From assembly GCF_016862935.1 (NCBI RefSeq), contig NZ_BONX01000057.1:1-64000 (forward strand): a DNA stretch of 64,000 nt, in the 5' to 3' direction. Made by a program: the position numbers and the translations under genes. Shown piece by piece: positions 16,858 through 25,891 of the stretch. The notes beneath the pieces are model-generated. The model was not told the origin of the DNA and made no database searches. It saw only the letters and a program-made list of their open reading frames with translations. The stretch is from Plantactinospora mayteni (lineage in GTDB: Bacteria; Actinomycetota; Actinomycetes; Mycobacteriales; Micromonosporaceae). The first letter of the stretch is position 1. Each line of letters starts with the position of its first letter.

Positions 16858-17993
16858 GCGCCAACCCCCGCGCGCGGGAGCACGGCCGTCACGGTCCAGC
16901 CGCGGTCGGGGTTGGGGCCGGCCTCGCAGGTACCGCCGAGCAGGTCGGCGCGCTCCATCATGCCCATCAGGCCGAACCCGGGCGAGCCGGCCGGGCGGAT
17001 GGTGCCGGCCTCGCCGTCGTCGCTGACCCGCAGGCGCACGGAGGTGTCGTCGGCCGCGACGCTGACCTCGATCCGGGTGGCGTGCCGGGCGTGCCGGCGG
17101 GCGTTGGTGACCGACTCCTGGGCCAGGCGGTAGAGCGCGGAGCCGACGGTGGGCGGGAGGTCCCCGAGGTCGCCGCGGATCTCCACGTCGACGGCCGGCC
17201 CGGCGCGGAAACGCCCGGCGAGCCGCTCGATGTCGGCGACCCGTGGGCTGGGCGCCAGGTCGGCGGGCTGGTCGCGGCGCAGCACGCGGACCATCGCGCG
17301 CATCTCGGTGAGCGCGCGGGACGCCTCGGCCTCGATCACGCGGAGCGCCTCGACGGCGGCGCCCGGTTGGCTGGCCGAGGCGGCGATGCCGGCCTGGGCG
17401 CGGATCGCCATCGCCGACACGTGGTGGGCCACGGTGTCGTGCAGGTCGCGGGCGAGCCGCTCGCGCTCCAGCAGCTTGACCCGGTCGAACTCGCGCAGCC
17501 GGGCGGCGGCGCGGAACCGGACCGCGGCGCCCAGCGTGGCGGCGGCGAACATCACCGCGAAGCCGGCGACCACCTCGCCGCCGCTGATCGAGCCGGCCAG
17601 GCCGGCGACGGCCACCTTGGCCGCCACGAACGCCGAACCGAGCACGGCATCCCGGCCGGAGCCCCAGCGGAACAGCGTGTAGGAGAGCAGGACCAGGAAG
17701 CTCGTCGCGTACATCTGGCAGGCGTCGCCAGGCAGCACGAGCGGGGCGACCGTCGTGAAGCCGAACGCGATGGCCACGGTCGCGAGCGGCTGGGTGCGCC
17801 GCCACAGCAGCGTGGGCAGCAGCGCGAGCGCGACGACGACGCAGCCCACCCGCCACGGCAGGTCGGGCCGGAAGATCCCCTCCAGCACGATCGCCGGCGC
17901 GAAGACCGCGATCAGCGCCCAGTCGCGCCACACCCGGGCCGGGGCATCTGGGGCGCGCGGCTCGGCCAGCACGGCGCGCAGACGAGGGTGCAC
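16854..17993 (-). CDS. NarL-type sensor histidine kinase
   Basis: 379 residues. The N-terminal 160 residues hold four or five membrane helices without a large external domain, then a HisKA_3 dimerisation region with the phosphorylated His at about 185 (ARDLHDTVAHHV), and a HATPase_c domain (N-box QESVTNARRHARHATRI; G-boxes VSDDGEAG and GFGLMGMMER). It should phosphorylate the response regulator encoded immediately after it with a four-base overlap. Start is GTG at 17993. The signal is not evident. Confidence 0.9.
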   Translation of the reverse strand: MHPRLRAVLAEPRAPDAPARVWRDWALIAVFAPAIVLEGIFRPDLPWRVGCVVVALALLPTLLWRRTQPLATVAIAFGFTTVAPLVLPGDACQMYATSFLVLLSYTLFRWGSGRDAVLGSAFVAAKVAVAGLAGSISGGEVVAGFAVMFAAATLGAAVRFRAAARLREFDRVKLLERERLARDLHDTVAHHVSAMAIRAQAGIAASASQPGAAVEALRVIEAEASRALTEMRAMVRVLRRDQPADLAPSPRVADIERLAGRFRAGPAVDVEIRGDLGDLPPTVGSALYRLAQESVTNARRHARHATRIEVSVAADDTSVRLRVSDDGEAGTIRPAGSPGFGLMGMMERADLLGGTCEAGPNPDRGWTVTAVLPRAGVGA

Positions 17994-18014
17994 GAGACCA
18001 TCGTACGAACGGTG

Positions 18015-18401
18015 GTGCGACTTCAGATCAGCCCAAAGTACGACCGATTCGTCCCACCGGAATACCGCTGCTTCGCACCCGGTCGGTCGACCCTGGGTCC
18101 GATCGTGGATGCGGTACGACGGGCCTGCGACGAGGTGACCGGACTCGGCTTGAGCGGGCTGGCCGATGCGCTACGGCCGCCGGGCGGTGGCTCGGGTACT
18201 CAGCGGAGCGGCCACCCCGAACCGGCCTCGACGTTCACCATCACCGGACTGGTCGATCCGATCCCCGGCACGGTCACCGTCCACGCCGGACACGTCACGT
18301 TCCCGGTCAAGGTCCGGCTGGACACCCCACGCGAGGTCGAGTATCACCAGCACGGCGGGATCATGCCGTACGTCCTGCGCCACCGACTCCACGCCGGATA
18401 G
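18015..18401 (+). pseudogene. C-terminal remnant of an aconitase (acnA) gene
   Basis: The frame ending at 18401 encodes FTITGLVDP, then TVTVHAGHVTFPVKV and RLDTPREVEYHQHGGIMPY followed by VLRHRL. This is the typical end of aconitate hydratase (VRIDTP-x-E-x2-YY-x2-GGI-x-QYVLR in intact enzymes). Only about the last 60 residues align by eye; sequence before about 18200 is not recognisably aconitase, and none of the cluster-binding cysteines are present. The piece is oriented against both flanking two-component systems. I read it as a decayed, detached fragment; the GTG at 18015 is only a formal start. Confidence 0.6.
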
Positions 18402-18459
18402 CGCGGCCCCTCGGACCTGCGCTGCCGATCGGAACCGGTTGACGGGACGCCAGGGTCGG

Positions 18460-19110
18460 TTACTGCACGAGTCCGGCGCGGTGGGCCAGCACGACGAGTT
18501 GGGCGCGGTCGCGGGCGGAGAGCTTGGCCAGCAGTCGGCTGACGTACGTGCGTGCGGTCTCCGGGCTCAGGAACAGGACGCGTCCGATCTCTTCGTTGGA
18601 CAGACCTCGGCCGACCTGGGTGAGGACCTCCCGTTCGCGCGGGGTGAGGGTGGCGAGTTGCCGGTCGCCGACCCGGCGCGGCGGCATCCGTGCGATCCGG
18701 GACATCATCTGCCGGGCAATGGCGGGGGTGACGGGTGATTCGCCGGCGGCGGCCGTACGGACGGCGGCGCGCAGCGCGTCGGCGCCGATGTCCTTGAGCA
18801 GGTATCCGGTGGCGCCGGCCTGGATGGCGTCCAGCACGTCGTCCTGGTCGTCGAAGGTGGTCAGGACCAGCACGGGTGTGTCGCGGAGCAGCGGGTCGGC
18901 CCGGATGGCCGCGGTGGCGGTGATCCCGTCCATCACCGGCATCTTCAGGTCCATGAGGAACAGGTCGGGGCGGAGTGCGCGTCCCTGTGTCATCGCGTCG
19001 CGGCCATGGGCGGCTTCGCCCACCACGGTGATGTCGTCGGTGTTCTCGACGAGCGCACGCAGACCCGCCCGGACGAGTTCCTGGTCGTCGACGATGAGCA
19101 GTCGGATCAT
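18460..19110 (-). CDS. NarL/FixJ-family response regulator
   Basis: 216 residues: receiver domain with DD at 8-9, phospho-acceptor Asp about 54 (LFLMDLKMP), Thr (VLTTFDDQ) and Lys (YLLKDIG); LuxR-type DNA-binding domain from LTPREREVLTQVGRGLSNEEIG. The ATG at 19110 is chosen because the receiver begins there (MIRLLIVDDQ); a longer frame to 19203 overlaps the kinase gene end and has poor composition. It lies 73 bp downstream of its likely kinase on the same strand. Confidence 0.9.
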   Translation of the reverse strand: MIRLLIVDDQELVRAGLRALVENTDDITVVGEAAHGRDAMTQGRALRPDLFLMDLKMPVMDGITATAAIRADPLLRDTPVLVLTTFDDQDDVLDAIQAGATGYLLKDIGADALRAAVRTAAAGESPVTPAIARQMMSRIARMPPRRVGDRQLATLTPREREVLTQVGRGLSNEEIGRVLFLSPETARTYVSRLLAKLSARDRAQLVVLAHRAGLVQ

Positions 19111-19183
19111 CGAACCTTTGCCACCTCCCTCCTGCGGTCCGGCGGACCGCAGGGTCGGAGGCGGTGTCCGAGCACTCCGCGGT

Positions 19184-20347
19184 TCAGGTGGGAGAAGGTT
19201 CATCGTCAGCCTTTGCGGGGAGCCGGGCCCGGACCCGCCATCCGGCGGGTCCGGGATGTACGTCGAAGGAACCGGAGAGCTGCTCGACGCGTTCCCGCAT
19301 GCCGCGAAGTCCGTGGCCGGGCGCGGAGCGCGGCAGCCGGGTACCGGTTCCGTTGTCGTGCACGGTCACCTCGACGGTCTCCTCCTCGCCGTGCACCGCC
19401 ACCTCGATCCGGGAGGCGTCGGAGTGCCGCATCGTGTTGGTGACCGACTCCTGGACGACGCGGTATACGCACGCCTCGACCTCGCGGCTCGCGGAGAGTT
19501 CGTCGACGGTCAGCGTCACGTCGTAGCCGGCGGCGGCTGGCGCTTCCAGCAGCCGGTGCAGGTCGCCGAGCGTGGGGTGCTGGGGCGGCGGTTCGCCACC
19601 GGTGGAGCGCAGCAGCGCGACCGTCGACCGGAGCTGGGCCATGGCGTCGGAGACGGCTGTCTTCACGCGTTGCAGGGCGGTGGCCCGGGTGGTGTCGTCC
19701 GTGCCGTCCACCTCGCGGGCGACATCGGTGAATAGCGACGCGACCGACAGCGAGTGGCCGATGGAGTCGTGGAGTTCGCGGGCCAGTCGGAGCTGCTGCT
19801 CGCGGGTGTGTGCCGTGGTCTCCATGGCGGTCTGCCGGGCCACCAGCCGGACCACCTGTTCGCTCCTGCGCTGGATGTCGCGGCGCGCCCGAACGCTGTA
19901 GCCGAGCGCGATGACGGCGACGATCAGCGCGACGTGGCCGGCCAACTCGTATCCCAGGACGAACGACGCCGACTGCCCCGACGCGACACGGAAGGCGGTC
20001 GAGACGGCCAGGACGGCGGCGCCGGTCAACACCGAGGCACGCACGTAGCCGGCCTCGGCCGCCGAGAAGAGCGCGGCCGAGATCGGCACCGCGACGCCGA
20101 TCGCGGGAAACCCGGCGAGATAGTACGTGAAGAAGCCGAGCGCGGTGAGGCCGAGCACGAGCCGCGGCATCGTGCGGCGTACCAGCATGAGCGCGCCCAG
20201 TCCGACGGCCCACAGGTAGGCGACGACATCCGGTGGTCGTGAGCCGGCCTGGTCTGCGGAGACGACGACCGACAGCACCAGCGTGACGCCGACGAACAGC
20301 GCCACGTCGACGAACCGGGCGTTGGGAGAACGCCAGCTCACGGCCAT
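19184..20347 (-). CDS. NarL-type sensor histidine kinase
   Basis: 387 residues with about five membrane helices up to residue 155, a HisKA_3 region with phospho-His about 193 (ARELHDSIGHSLS), and a HATPase_c domain (QESVTNTMRHSDASRI; VHDNGTGT; GHGLRGMRER). It pairs with the response regulator gene just downstream. The domain plan is the same as for the kinase at 16854-17993, and the two systems may be old paralogues. Confidence 0.9.
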   Translation of the reverse strand: MAVSWRSPNARFVDVALFVGVTLVLSVVVSADQAGSRPPDVVAYLWAVGLGALMLVRRTMPRLVLGLTALGFFTYYLAGFPAIGVAVPISAALFSAAEAGYVRASVLTGAAVLAVSTAFRVASGQSASFVLGYELAGHVALIVAVIALGYSVRARRDIQRRSEQVVRLVARQTAMETTAHTREQQLRLARELHDSIGHSLSVASLFTDVAREVDGTDDTTRATALQRVKTAVSDAMAQLRSTVALLRSTGGEPPPQHPTLGDLHRLLEAPAAAGYDVTLTVDELSASREVEACVYRVVQESVTNTMRHSDASRIEVAVHGEEETVEVTVHDNGTGTRLPRSAPGHGLRGMRERVEQLSGSFDVHPGPAGWRVRARLPAKADDEPSPT

Positions 20348-20667
20348 GTTCGAATGGTATTCGGGTCAGCCGTGGCCCGACGTCCCGCCCGGCGCGACCC
20401 GATGGCGGTGGTGCGGCCGCCGACGCCCGCGCCGACGGCGAGCGCCCTGCGTGGTCCGTTCTCCTGTGTCACCCGCATCCGCCCTTTCCGGCCCGTTGTC
20501 GAGCCCCCTCGGCACCGTAGGGTCGGCGACGGTGCACCCGCGTTCCCCGCAGAGCGTCACCGATGTCGCCGAAAGGCGTAGGCACCCCCGCCGGTCGCTC
20601 GGGAGCGAACGGGCTGACGCTTTTCGCGGGATGGACCGGCCCGGCCACGCTCCTACCGTCGGTTCCC
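20348..20667. other. Divergent intergenic region
   Basis: 320 bp between a kinase gene and a small membrane-protein gene transcribed the other way. It must contain both promoters, but I see no clear -35/-10 pair, no long palindrome and no believable short gene. Confidence 0.4.
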
Positions 20668-21141
20668 ATGAATACCGACCGTTCCCACGTCCCGCCGCGA
20701 TACCGGCTCGGCCTGCCCCTCTGGCAGATCGCCGGGCTCGCCGCGCTGGCCATGCCGAGGGTATTCCTGCACGACGCGGGCGTCTCCGTCCCGGGGCCGG
20801 TGCAGGGCCTGCTGGTGTTCGGCCCACCCCTGGTCTGGGTGATCGTGACCGTCGTACGCCGGATCCCCTCCCCCGTCGTGCCGCTGCTGACGATCGGCGG
20901 CCTCTACGGGCTGGGCCTCGCGCTGGTGCACAACCTCTACTGGGCGGACGCCTTCCGCGACCAACCGCCGCGTCTCGGCGGCAACCTCGCCGGTCAGCTC
21001 TCGCCCGCCACGGAGGAACTGCTGTTCCGGATGGCGACGACCGCGAGCAGCCTGCTCACCGGCCTCGTCGTCGGGCTGATCTGCGGCCTGCTCGCCACCC
21101 TCGTCCGGCGATTGACGGGGCGACGGTCCGACGCTCGGTGA
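20668..21141 (+). CDS. Small membrane protein, unknown function
   Basis: 157 residues with about four hydrophobic segments (QIAGLAALAMPRVF; VQGLLVFGPPLVWVIVTVV; LLTIGGLYGLGLALVH; LLTGLVVGLICGLLATLV). I do not recognise the family. ATG at 20668 was chosen as the first start that gives a plausible membrane-protein N-terminus; there is no clear ribosome site, so it may be translated from a very short leader. It is divergent from the two-component system at 18460-20347. Confidence 0.65.
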   Translation: MNTDRSHVPPRYRLGLPLWQIAGLAALAMPRVFLHDAGVSVPGPVQGLLVFGPPLVWVIVTVVRRIPSPVVPLLTIGGLYGLGLALVHNLYWADAFRDQPPRLGGNLAGQLSPATEELLFRMATTASSLLTGLVVGLICGLLATLVRRLTGRRSDAR

Positions 21142-21229
21142 CGCCCTGAGACGATCAGGGAGCGGAACCCCGGGTCACCGCGCCGCTTCGCCGCCCGCGC
21201 GGCGGGGCGGCCGTGGCGGCTTCGGGGCT

Positions 21230-22084
21230 TCACCCGAACAACCAATCGAGCGCGGTGAGGGACTTGTCGACGTAGCGGAGGTCGTCGGTGTCGAGCCCGT
21301 ACGCGAGGTCCTCGAAGACCGAGCAGCGGGCGTAGCAGACGGCCCGTTGTCGTAGCGCCGCGTGCTCGGCGTGGTATGCGCGTAGCGCCGCGTCCAGGGC
21401 GACCGGGCCGAGGTCGCGGTAGAGGAGGCCGAAGTCGCGGGCCGGGTCGACGAACGCGGCGTCGCTCCAGTCGATGACACCGGTCACCGCGCCGTGCGCG
21501 GGATCGACGAGCAGGTGCTCGATGCCCAGGTCGTTGTGGGAGAAGACCAGCGGGTACTCACCCGCCGGCGGTGTGCTGGCCAGGAACGCCTCCACGGCAG
21601 GACGGTGGACCTCCGGTACCCGTGCGGACACCGACCGGTAGGCCGCACCGGCCTCCGCCAGCCATTCGGGCAGGGAGTATTCGTCCGGCCCGGCCAGCGA
21701 CGCCAGTCGCTCCGTGCCGGTCGTGTGCAGCGCGGTGAGCAGTTGTCCGACGGTGGCGCCGACCGACGCTCCGTGCGTCGAGCGCCAGGACGGGGCAAGC
21801 TCCAGCAGGGGGCGGCCGCGCAGCTTGAAGTAGGCCAGGCAACCCAGCTCGGGGACGGCGAACGCCGGTTCGGGTACCGGCAGCGGAGAGACCCCGGCGA
21901 CGGCGGTCAACAGCCGCACCTCGCGGGCGACCTCGGCGGCGTCCTGGGGCGTCTTGGCGAGCCGGACCACCAGCTCCCCGTTGACCTCGTACGCGACGTT
22001 GTCGCCACCCTGCCCCAGCACGGATACCGTCCGGGGAACGTACCCGGGCAGATGTGCCGTCACCAGCTCACGGACGTCGCCCAT
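21230..22084 (-). CDS. Aminoglycoside-phosphotransferase-like kinase
   Basis: 284-residue small-molecule kinase of the APH/choline-kinase fold. Visible parts: an N-lobe with a GQGGDNVAYEV loop and the ATP-binding lysine region VVRLAKT, a catalytic loop SHNDLGIEHLL with the catalytic Asp, and the metal-binding Asp in VIDWSDAAFVDP. The usual Asn of the loop (HxDxxxxN) is His here, a variant also met in other actinomycete members. Substrate unknown; antibiotic inactivation is possible but not shown. It lies 28 bp downstream of the flavin-reductase/GntR gene on the same strand and may be co-transcribed. Confidence 0.82.
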   Translation of the reverse strand: MGDVRELVTAHLPGYVPRTVSVLGQGGDNVAYEVNGELVVRLAKTPQDAAEVAREVRLLTAVAGVSPLPVPEPAFAVPELGCLAYFKLRGRPLLELAPSWRSTHGASVGATVGQLLTALHTTGTERLASLAGPDEYSLPEWLAEAGAAYRSVSARVPEVHRPAVEAFLASTPPAGEYPLVFSHNDLGIEHLLVDPAHGAVTGVIDWSDAAFVDPARDFGLLYRDLGPVALDAALRAYHAEHAALRQRAVCYARCSVFEDLAYGLDTDDLRYVDKSLTALDWLFG

Positions 22085-22111
22085 ATGATCATCCTATCGT
22101 CCGTTCTCCGA

Positions 22112-23260
22112 CTAGAGCCGTCCGCCGGTGAACGCCAGGATCTCGCGGACCCGCTCCTTCGCCAGCTCGCAGTAGTCGACGGCGGCCCGCGTCGCCGCCT
22201 CCGGGTCGCGTCGCTCGAACGCGTCCACGAGGCGACCCTGTGCCGCCACGAACTTCTGCGAGGTCCCGGGCGTCGAGCCGAACGAGCGGGTCATCACGCT
22301 CTTGATGCTGAGCCGACCGAACGTCGAGGTGAGCAACGGATTGCGGGCCAGCGACACGAGATATTCGTGCATCGCGTAGTTGGCGTCGAGATAGCCGTGG
22401 AAGTCCACGAACCGGTCGCCGACGAGCAGCGCGGCCATCACCTCGAAGCGGCGCCGTAGTTCGGCCACCTCGTCGTCGGTCACCCGCCCGAGCGCGAGCG
22501 CGATGACGCCGAGTTCGATCGCGAGTCGGGCGTCGAAGGTCTCGTCCGAGGTGCGTACGTCGAACGGCGCGATCACGTAGCCCCGGTCCGGGTCGCGGCG
22601 GACCAGCCCGTCCGAGGAGAGCCGGGTGAGTGCGTAGAACGCGGCGGCCTGGTCGACCTCGAGCCGATTCGCCAGCTCCTCCAGCGGCAACGCGTGGTCG
22701 GCCGGGTATACCCGGCTGAGCAGCAGTTCGCGCACCCGGCCGTAGACCTCGTCGTCGCGGGCGAACTCGAACCGGCCGAACCCGCCGCGGAAGTAGGTCA
22801 GCGGCTGGCCCCGGCCCGCGCTCGCGGACGCCACCCGACCGAGGAAGATCGTGTGGGTACCGCCGGTGACCGTCTCGACCACCTCGCACTCGAGGTGCGC
22901 GAGCGCGTCGTCGAGCAGCGGCAGCCCGAGGGTACCGGTGCTGACGGCGACGTCCCGGAACTTGTCGCTGCTCGCCGTGGCGAACTGCCGGGCTAGTTCG
23001 CCCTGCCCCTCGCCGAGCACGTTGACGGCGTACCGCCCGGACATCGACACCGCCCTGGCGGTGGGAACGGCGTTGTTGATGCAGGCGAGCATCATCGGCG
23101 GGTCGACCGAGAGCGACGTCACCGAACTCGCCGTCATGCCGTGCCGCCTGGCCCCCGTCTCGGTCGTGATCACGGTGACCCCGCTGGCGAGGTGCCCGAC
23201 GACGTGCCGGAAGTGCGCCGCGTCCACCGAGCCCGCCGTGCCGGTGCTGCCCGGGTTCAT
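22112..23260 (-). CDS. Flavin reductase domain fused to GntR/FCD regulator
   Basis: 382-residue fusion. Residues about 15-165 form a flavin-reductase-like FMN-binding split barrel (FRHVVGHLASGVTVITT; GMTASSVTSLSVDPPMML; YFRGGFGRFE), as in reductase components of two-component monooxygenases. Residues about 172-235 are a GntR-type winged helix (LEELANRLEVDQAAAFYALT, then GLVRRDPDRGYVIAPF), and 240-380 an FCD ligand-binding domain. It may be a redox- or flavin-sensing regulator, or a reductase that serves the luciferase-like monooxygenase at 27195-28298 and controls its gene; both are inference. ATG at 23260 follows GAGGGAGG. It is divergent from the Gfo/Idh gene. Confidence 0.85.
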   Translation of the reverse strand: MNPGSTGTAGSVDAAHFRHVVGHLASGVTVITTETGARRHGMTASSVTSLSVDPPMMLACINNAVPTARAVSMSGRYAVNVLGEGQGELARQFATASSDKFRDVAVSTGTLGLPLLDDALAHLECEVVETVTGGTHTIFLGRVASASAGRGQPLTYFRGGFGRFEFARDDEVYGRVRELLLSRVYPADHALPLEELANRLEVDQAAAFYALTRLSSDGLVRRDPDRGYVIAPFDVRTSDETFDARLAIELGVIALALGRVTDDEVAELRRRFEVMAALLVGDRFVDFHGYLDANYAMHEYLVSLARNPLLTSTFGRLSIKSVMTRSFGSTPGTSQKFVAAQGRLVDAFERRDPEAATRAAVDYCELAKERVREILAFTGGRL

Positions 23261-23535
23261 CCCCTACCTCCCTCACCTGCCGGACCGGTTGGCGACGACG
23301 CGCCCGACCAGCCCTTCCCGCCGGTACCGCTCATCGAACAACGTGGTTCGAGGGCGCGCACTGGCGCGAGCCGTGAAAGTGCGCGATCCGGGGTGCCGGG
23401 GACCGTAACGGGCCGCCGACCGCTCCGTACCTCGGCACGCCCGCCGGCGGGACTGACGGATTCCGTGATCGCGGCAGCCGAGATTCATGTCCCCGGACAG
23501 TCCGCCTGCCAGCTCCCGGCGGCTTGACTGCGGGG

Positions 23536-24528
23536 GTGACCAACGCAGCGGTGGTGGGCCTCGGATGGTGGGGCCAGAAGATCGTCGCCGATCTGGCCGA
23601 CAGCGAACATCTCCGGGTCGTCCTCGGCGTGGACGTCGCCGAGTCCGCCCGGGCGCGGGTGGCCGGGCGCGGCATCCGGGTCGCGGCCACGCTCGCGGAC
23701 GCGCTCACGGACGCGGCCGTCGAGGCGGTGATCCTCTGCACGCCACACCGGCTGCACGCGGAACAGATCATCGCGGCGGCCCGGGCCGGGCGGCACGTCT
23801 TCTGCGAGAAGCCGCTGACCACCAACGGCCGGGAGGCCCGGGCGGCGATCGCGGCGGTACGGGAGGCGGGTGTGCAGCTCGGCATCGGCCACGAGCGTCG
23901 CTTCGAGCCGGCCGTCGCGCGGCTCCGCGAGATGTGCCGCAACGGGGAACTCGGTACGCCGCTGGTCTTCGAGGGGAACTTCAGCCAGGACAAGTTCCTG
24001 GACCTGCCGGCCGACAACTGGCGGCTCTCCGCCACCGACGCGCCGGTCGGCCCGCTGTCGGCCACCGGCATCCACCTGGTCGACCTCGCGATCGCGATCT
24101 TCGGCCGCCCCGTCGAGGTGTGGGCCCGGCTCGGCACCCACGCGACGACGTTCGAGAACGGGGACACCCTCACCATCACGATGGGCTTCGAGGCGGGACG
24201 CACCGCGTTGATCACGGCCGTGCTCACCACACCGTTCGCGGGCCGGGTGACGGTGCTCGGCTCGACGGCGTGGGTGGAGATCCGGGACCGCAACCACCCC
24301 GAGCTGCCACGCGGCTGGGACGTCACCACCGTACGCCGGGGCGAGGAGCCCGGCACCGTCTTCTTCCCGCCGCATCCGAGCGTCCGGGAGAACATCGAGG
24401 CGTTCGCCCGCTCCGCCGCAGGTGAAGCAGCGTACCCGGTGTCGTACGAGGAGATGCTCGCCAACGTCGACGCGTTCGAGGCGATCACCCGTTCGGCGCA
24501 GACCGGCCTCGTGGAACCCGTGGGATGA
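23536..24528 (+). CDS. Gfo/Idh/MocA-family NAD(P)-dependent oxidoreductase
   Basis: About 330 residues. N-terminal Rossmann fold (AVVVGLGWWGQKI, then ILCTPHRLH) and the family motif EKPLTTNGREA with the catalytic Lys; C-terminal alpha/beta domain with the GIHLVDLAIAIFGRP segment carrying the usual His. Such enzymes oxidise or reduce hydroxyl groups on sugars, cyclitols or ring-cleavage semialdehydes. The start is uncertain: TTG at 23524 or GTG at 23536; I prefer the latter because it gives MTNAAVVGLG. The PucR gene begins six bases after its stop, so the two form an operon. Confidence 0.85.
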   Translation: MTNAAVVGLGWWGQKIVADLADSEHLRVVLGVDVAESARARVAGRGIRVAATLADALTDAAVEAVILCTPHRLHAEQIIAAARAGRHVFCEKPLTTNGREARAAIAAVREAGVQLGIGHERRFEPAVARLREMCRNGELGTPLVFEGNFSQDKFLDLPADNWRLSATDAPVGPLSATGIHLVDLAIAIFGRPVEVWARLGTHATTFENGDTLTITMGFEAGRTALITAVLTTPFAGRVTVLGSTAWVEIRDRNHPELPRGWDVTTVRRGEEPGTVFFPPHPSVRENIEAFARSAAGEAAYPVSYEEMLANVDAFEAITRSAQTGLVEPVG

Positions 24529-24534
24529 TGCCCC

Positions 24535-25779
24535 ATGACCAGCGGCGACCCCTCGTGGTTCGACAGTAGCCCCCTGCCCGAGTCGGTACGCCGGTGCGTC
24601 GACAGCCTCCCGATCGAGGAGTTGATCGACACCGTTCTCGAACGGTGCGTCTCCACCGCGTTCCCGCAGCACGCCCACGACGAGGAGTTCGTCGGCCGGC
24701 TGCGGGCGAGCGTCTCGCAGAACGCGTACGCGCTGCGCGACGTGCTCGCCGGCCGGATCGCCCTCGACGACGTGCCGCTCGCCAAGGTGCTCGGCTTCGC
24801 GACCGTCCAGGCCCAGTTGAGCATCCCGCAGAAGGCGATGCAGCGCTCCTACCGGGTCAGCTTCTACACCCAGTGGGAGCGGTGGGCCGCCCACCTGCAC
24901 GAGGTACTGGTCGCCGGCGAGATCCCCCGCGACGAGGCACTGGAGATCCAGGCACAGCTCACCCGGGGCATCCTCAGCTACCAGGACCATGTCGCCTCGC
25001 GGGTCGCCGAGACCTACACCCGGGACTACGAGGCGCTCAACCGCTCCCGGGGACACGTACGCAAGGGTCTGGTCCGGGACGTCCTGCGCGGCCAGGGCCG
25101 GTCGCTGACCGCCAGCGACCTCGCGATCCTGGCCTACCCGCTCGACGGACACCACGTCGCCGTCCTGCTCCCGCAGATGGCGGAGGGCGCCGCCTCGCAT
25201 CTCGCCGACGGCCTCCGCGCGGCGAGCCGGAGCCACCAGTCACTGCCCTACGCGCTCACCCTCGGCAGTACGGTGGTGTGGCTGTGCCGGCTGGACCCGT
25301 GGCCGGCATCCTCGCTGGAGTCGACCGTCGACGTGCTGCGCAAGGTGGGCGCCACGGCCACCGTGAGCAACCCGGGCAGGGGTGTCGACGGCTTCGTCGC
25401 GGCGCTGCGCCAGGCCGAGGACGCCGAACGGATCCGTGCCGCGTGGGGGGAGGCCGACGCGCCCACCGTGGTCCGGTACGCCGACGCGGGCCTGGAGATC
25501 CTGCTGCTCCAGGACCACGAGCTGGCCCGTACGTTCCTGGAGACGGAGCTGGGGCCGCTGGCGCGGCACACCAACGAGATGGCCCGGCTCCGGGAGACGC
25601 TGGAGGCGTCGTTCCGGTTCGGCAGCCATGTCGCGGCAGCGGAATACCTGCAACTGCACGAGCACACGGTGCGCAACCGGTTACACAAGGCCGAGGCGAT
25701 GCTCGGGCACTCGCTCCAGGAGCGACGCACCGAACTCCAGGTCGCCGTACGGCTGTTCCGGCTGTTCCGGGAGAGCTGA
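24535..25779 (+). CDS. PucR/CdaR-type transcriptional regulator
   Basis: 414 residues. An N-terminal helical region (about 1-165) precedes a middle GGDEF-like/CdaR domain, and the C-terminus has the PucR-type helix-turn-helix (AEYLQLHEHTVRNRLHKAEAMLG). Such regulators usually activate catabolic genes in response to a pathway metabolite. The start codon is five bases from the Gfo/Idh stop. A set of short direct repeats begins within its last codons and continues past the stop. Confidence 0.85.
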   Translation: MTSGDPSWFDSSPLPESVRRCVDSLPIEELIDTVLERCVSTAFPQHAHDEEFVGRLRASVSQNAYALRDVLAGRIALDDVPLAKVLGFATVQAQLSIPQKAMQRSYRVSFYTQWERWAAHLHEVLVAGEIPRDEALEIQAQLTRGILSYQDHVASRVAETYTRDYEALNRSRGHVRKGLVRDVLRGQGRSLTASDLAILAYPLDGHHVAVLLPQMAEGAASHLADGLRAASRSHQSLPYALTLGSTVVWLCRLDPWPASSLESTVDVLRKVGATATVSNPGRGVDGFVAALRQAEDAERIRAAWGEADAPTVVRYADAGLEILLLQDHELARTFLETELGPLARHTNEMARLRETLEASFRFGSHVAAAEYLQLHEHTVRNRLHKAEAMLGHSLQERRTELQVAVRLFRLFRES

Positions 25780-25850
25780 TCCGGCTGCTCTCGGAGAGCT
25801 GATCCGGCTGCTCTCGGAGAGCTGATCTGGGAGAGCTGTTCCGGGAGAGC
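25771..25850. repeat. Short tandem repeat at the 3' end of the PucR gene
   Basis: A 23-bp unit beginning GAGAGCTGATCCGG occurs at 25771-25793 and again, identical, at 25794-25816. It is followed by a third partial copy (25817-25831, one change) and shortened GAGAGCTG echoes up to 25850. The first copy contains the PucR stop codon, so the array probably grew from the gene end. It lies between convergent genes. Confidence 0.85.
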
Positions 25851-25891
25851 TGACGCCGGGCGGGTGGATGCCGCGCGGACCCGCCGCACGG

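Noticed and set aside
22701-22716. Perfect 16-bp palindrome containing GTATAC
   Set aside because: It lies inside the coding sequence for the winged helix of the flavin-reductase/GntR fusion; in GC-rich coding DNA such a palindrome can arise by codon choice, and it is not near a promoter.
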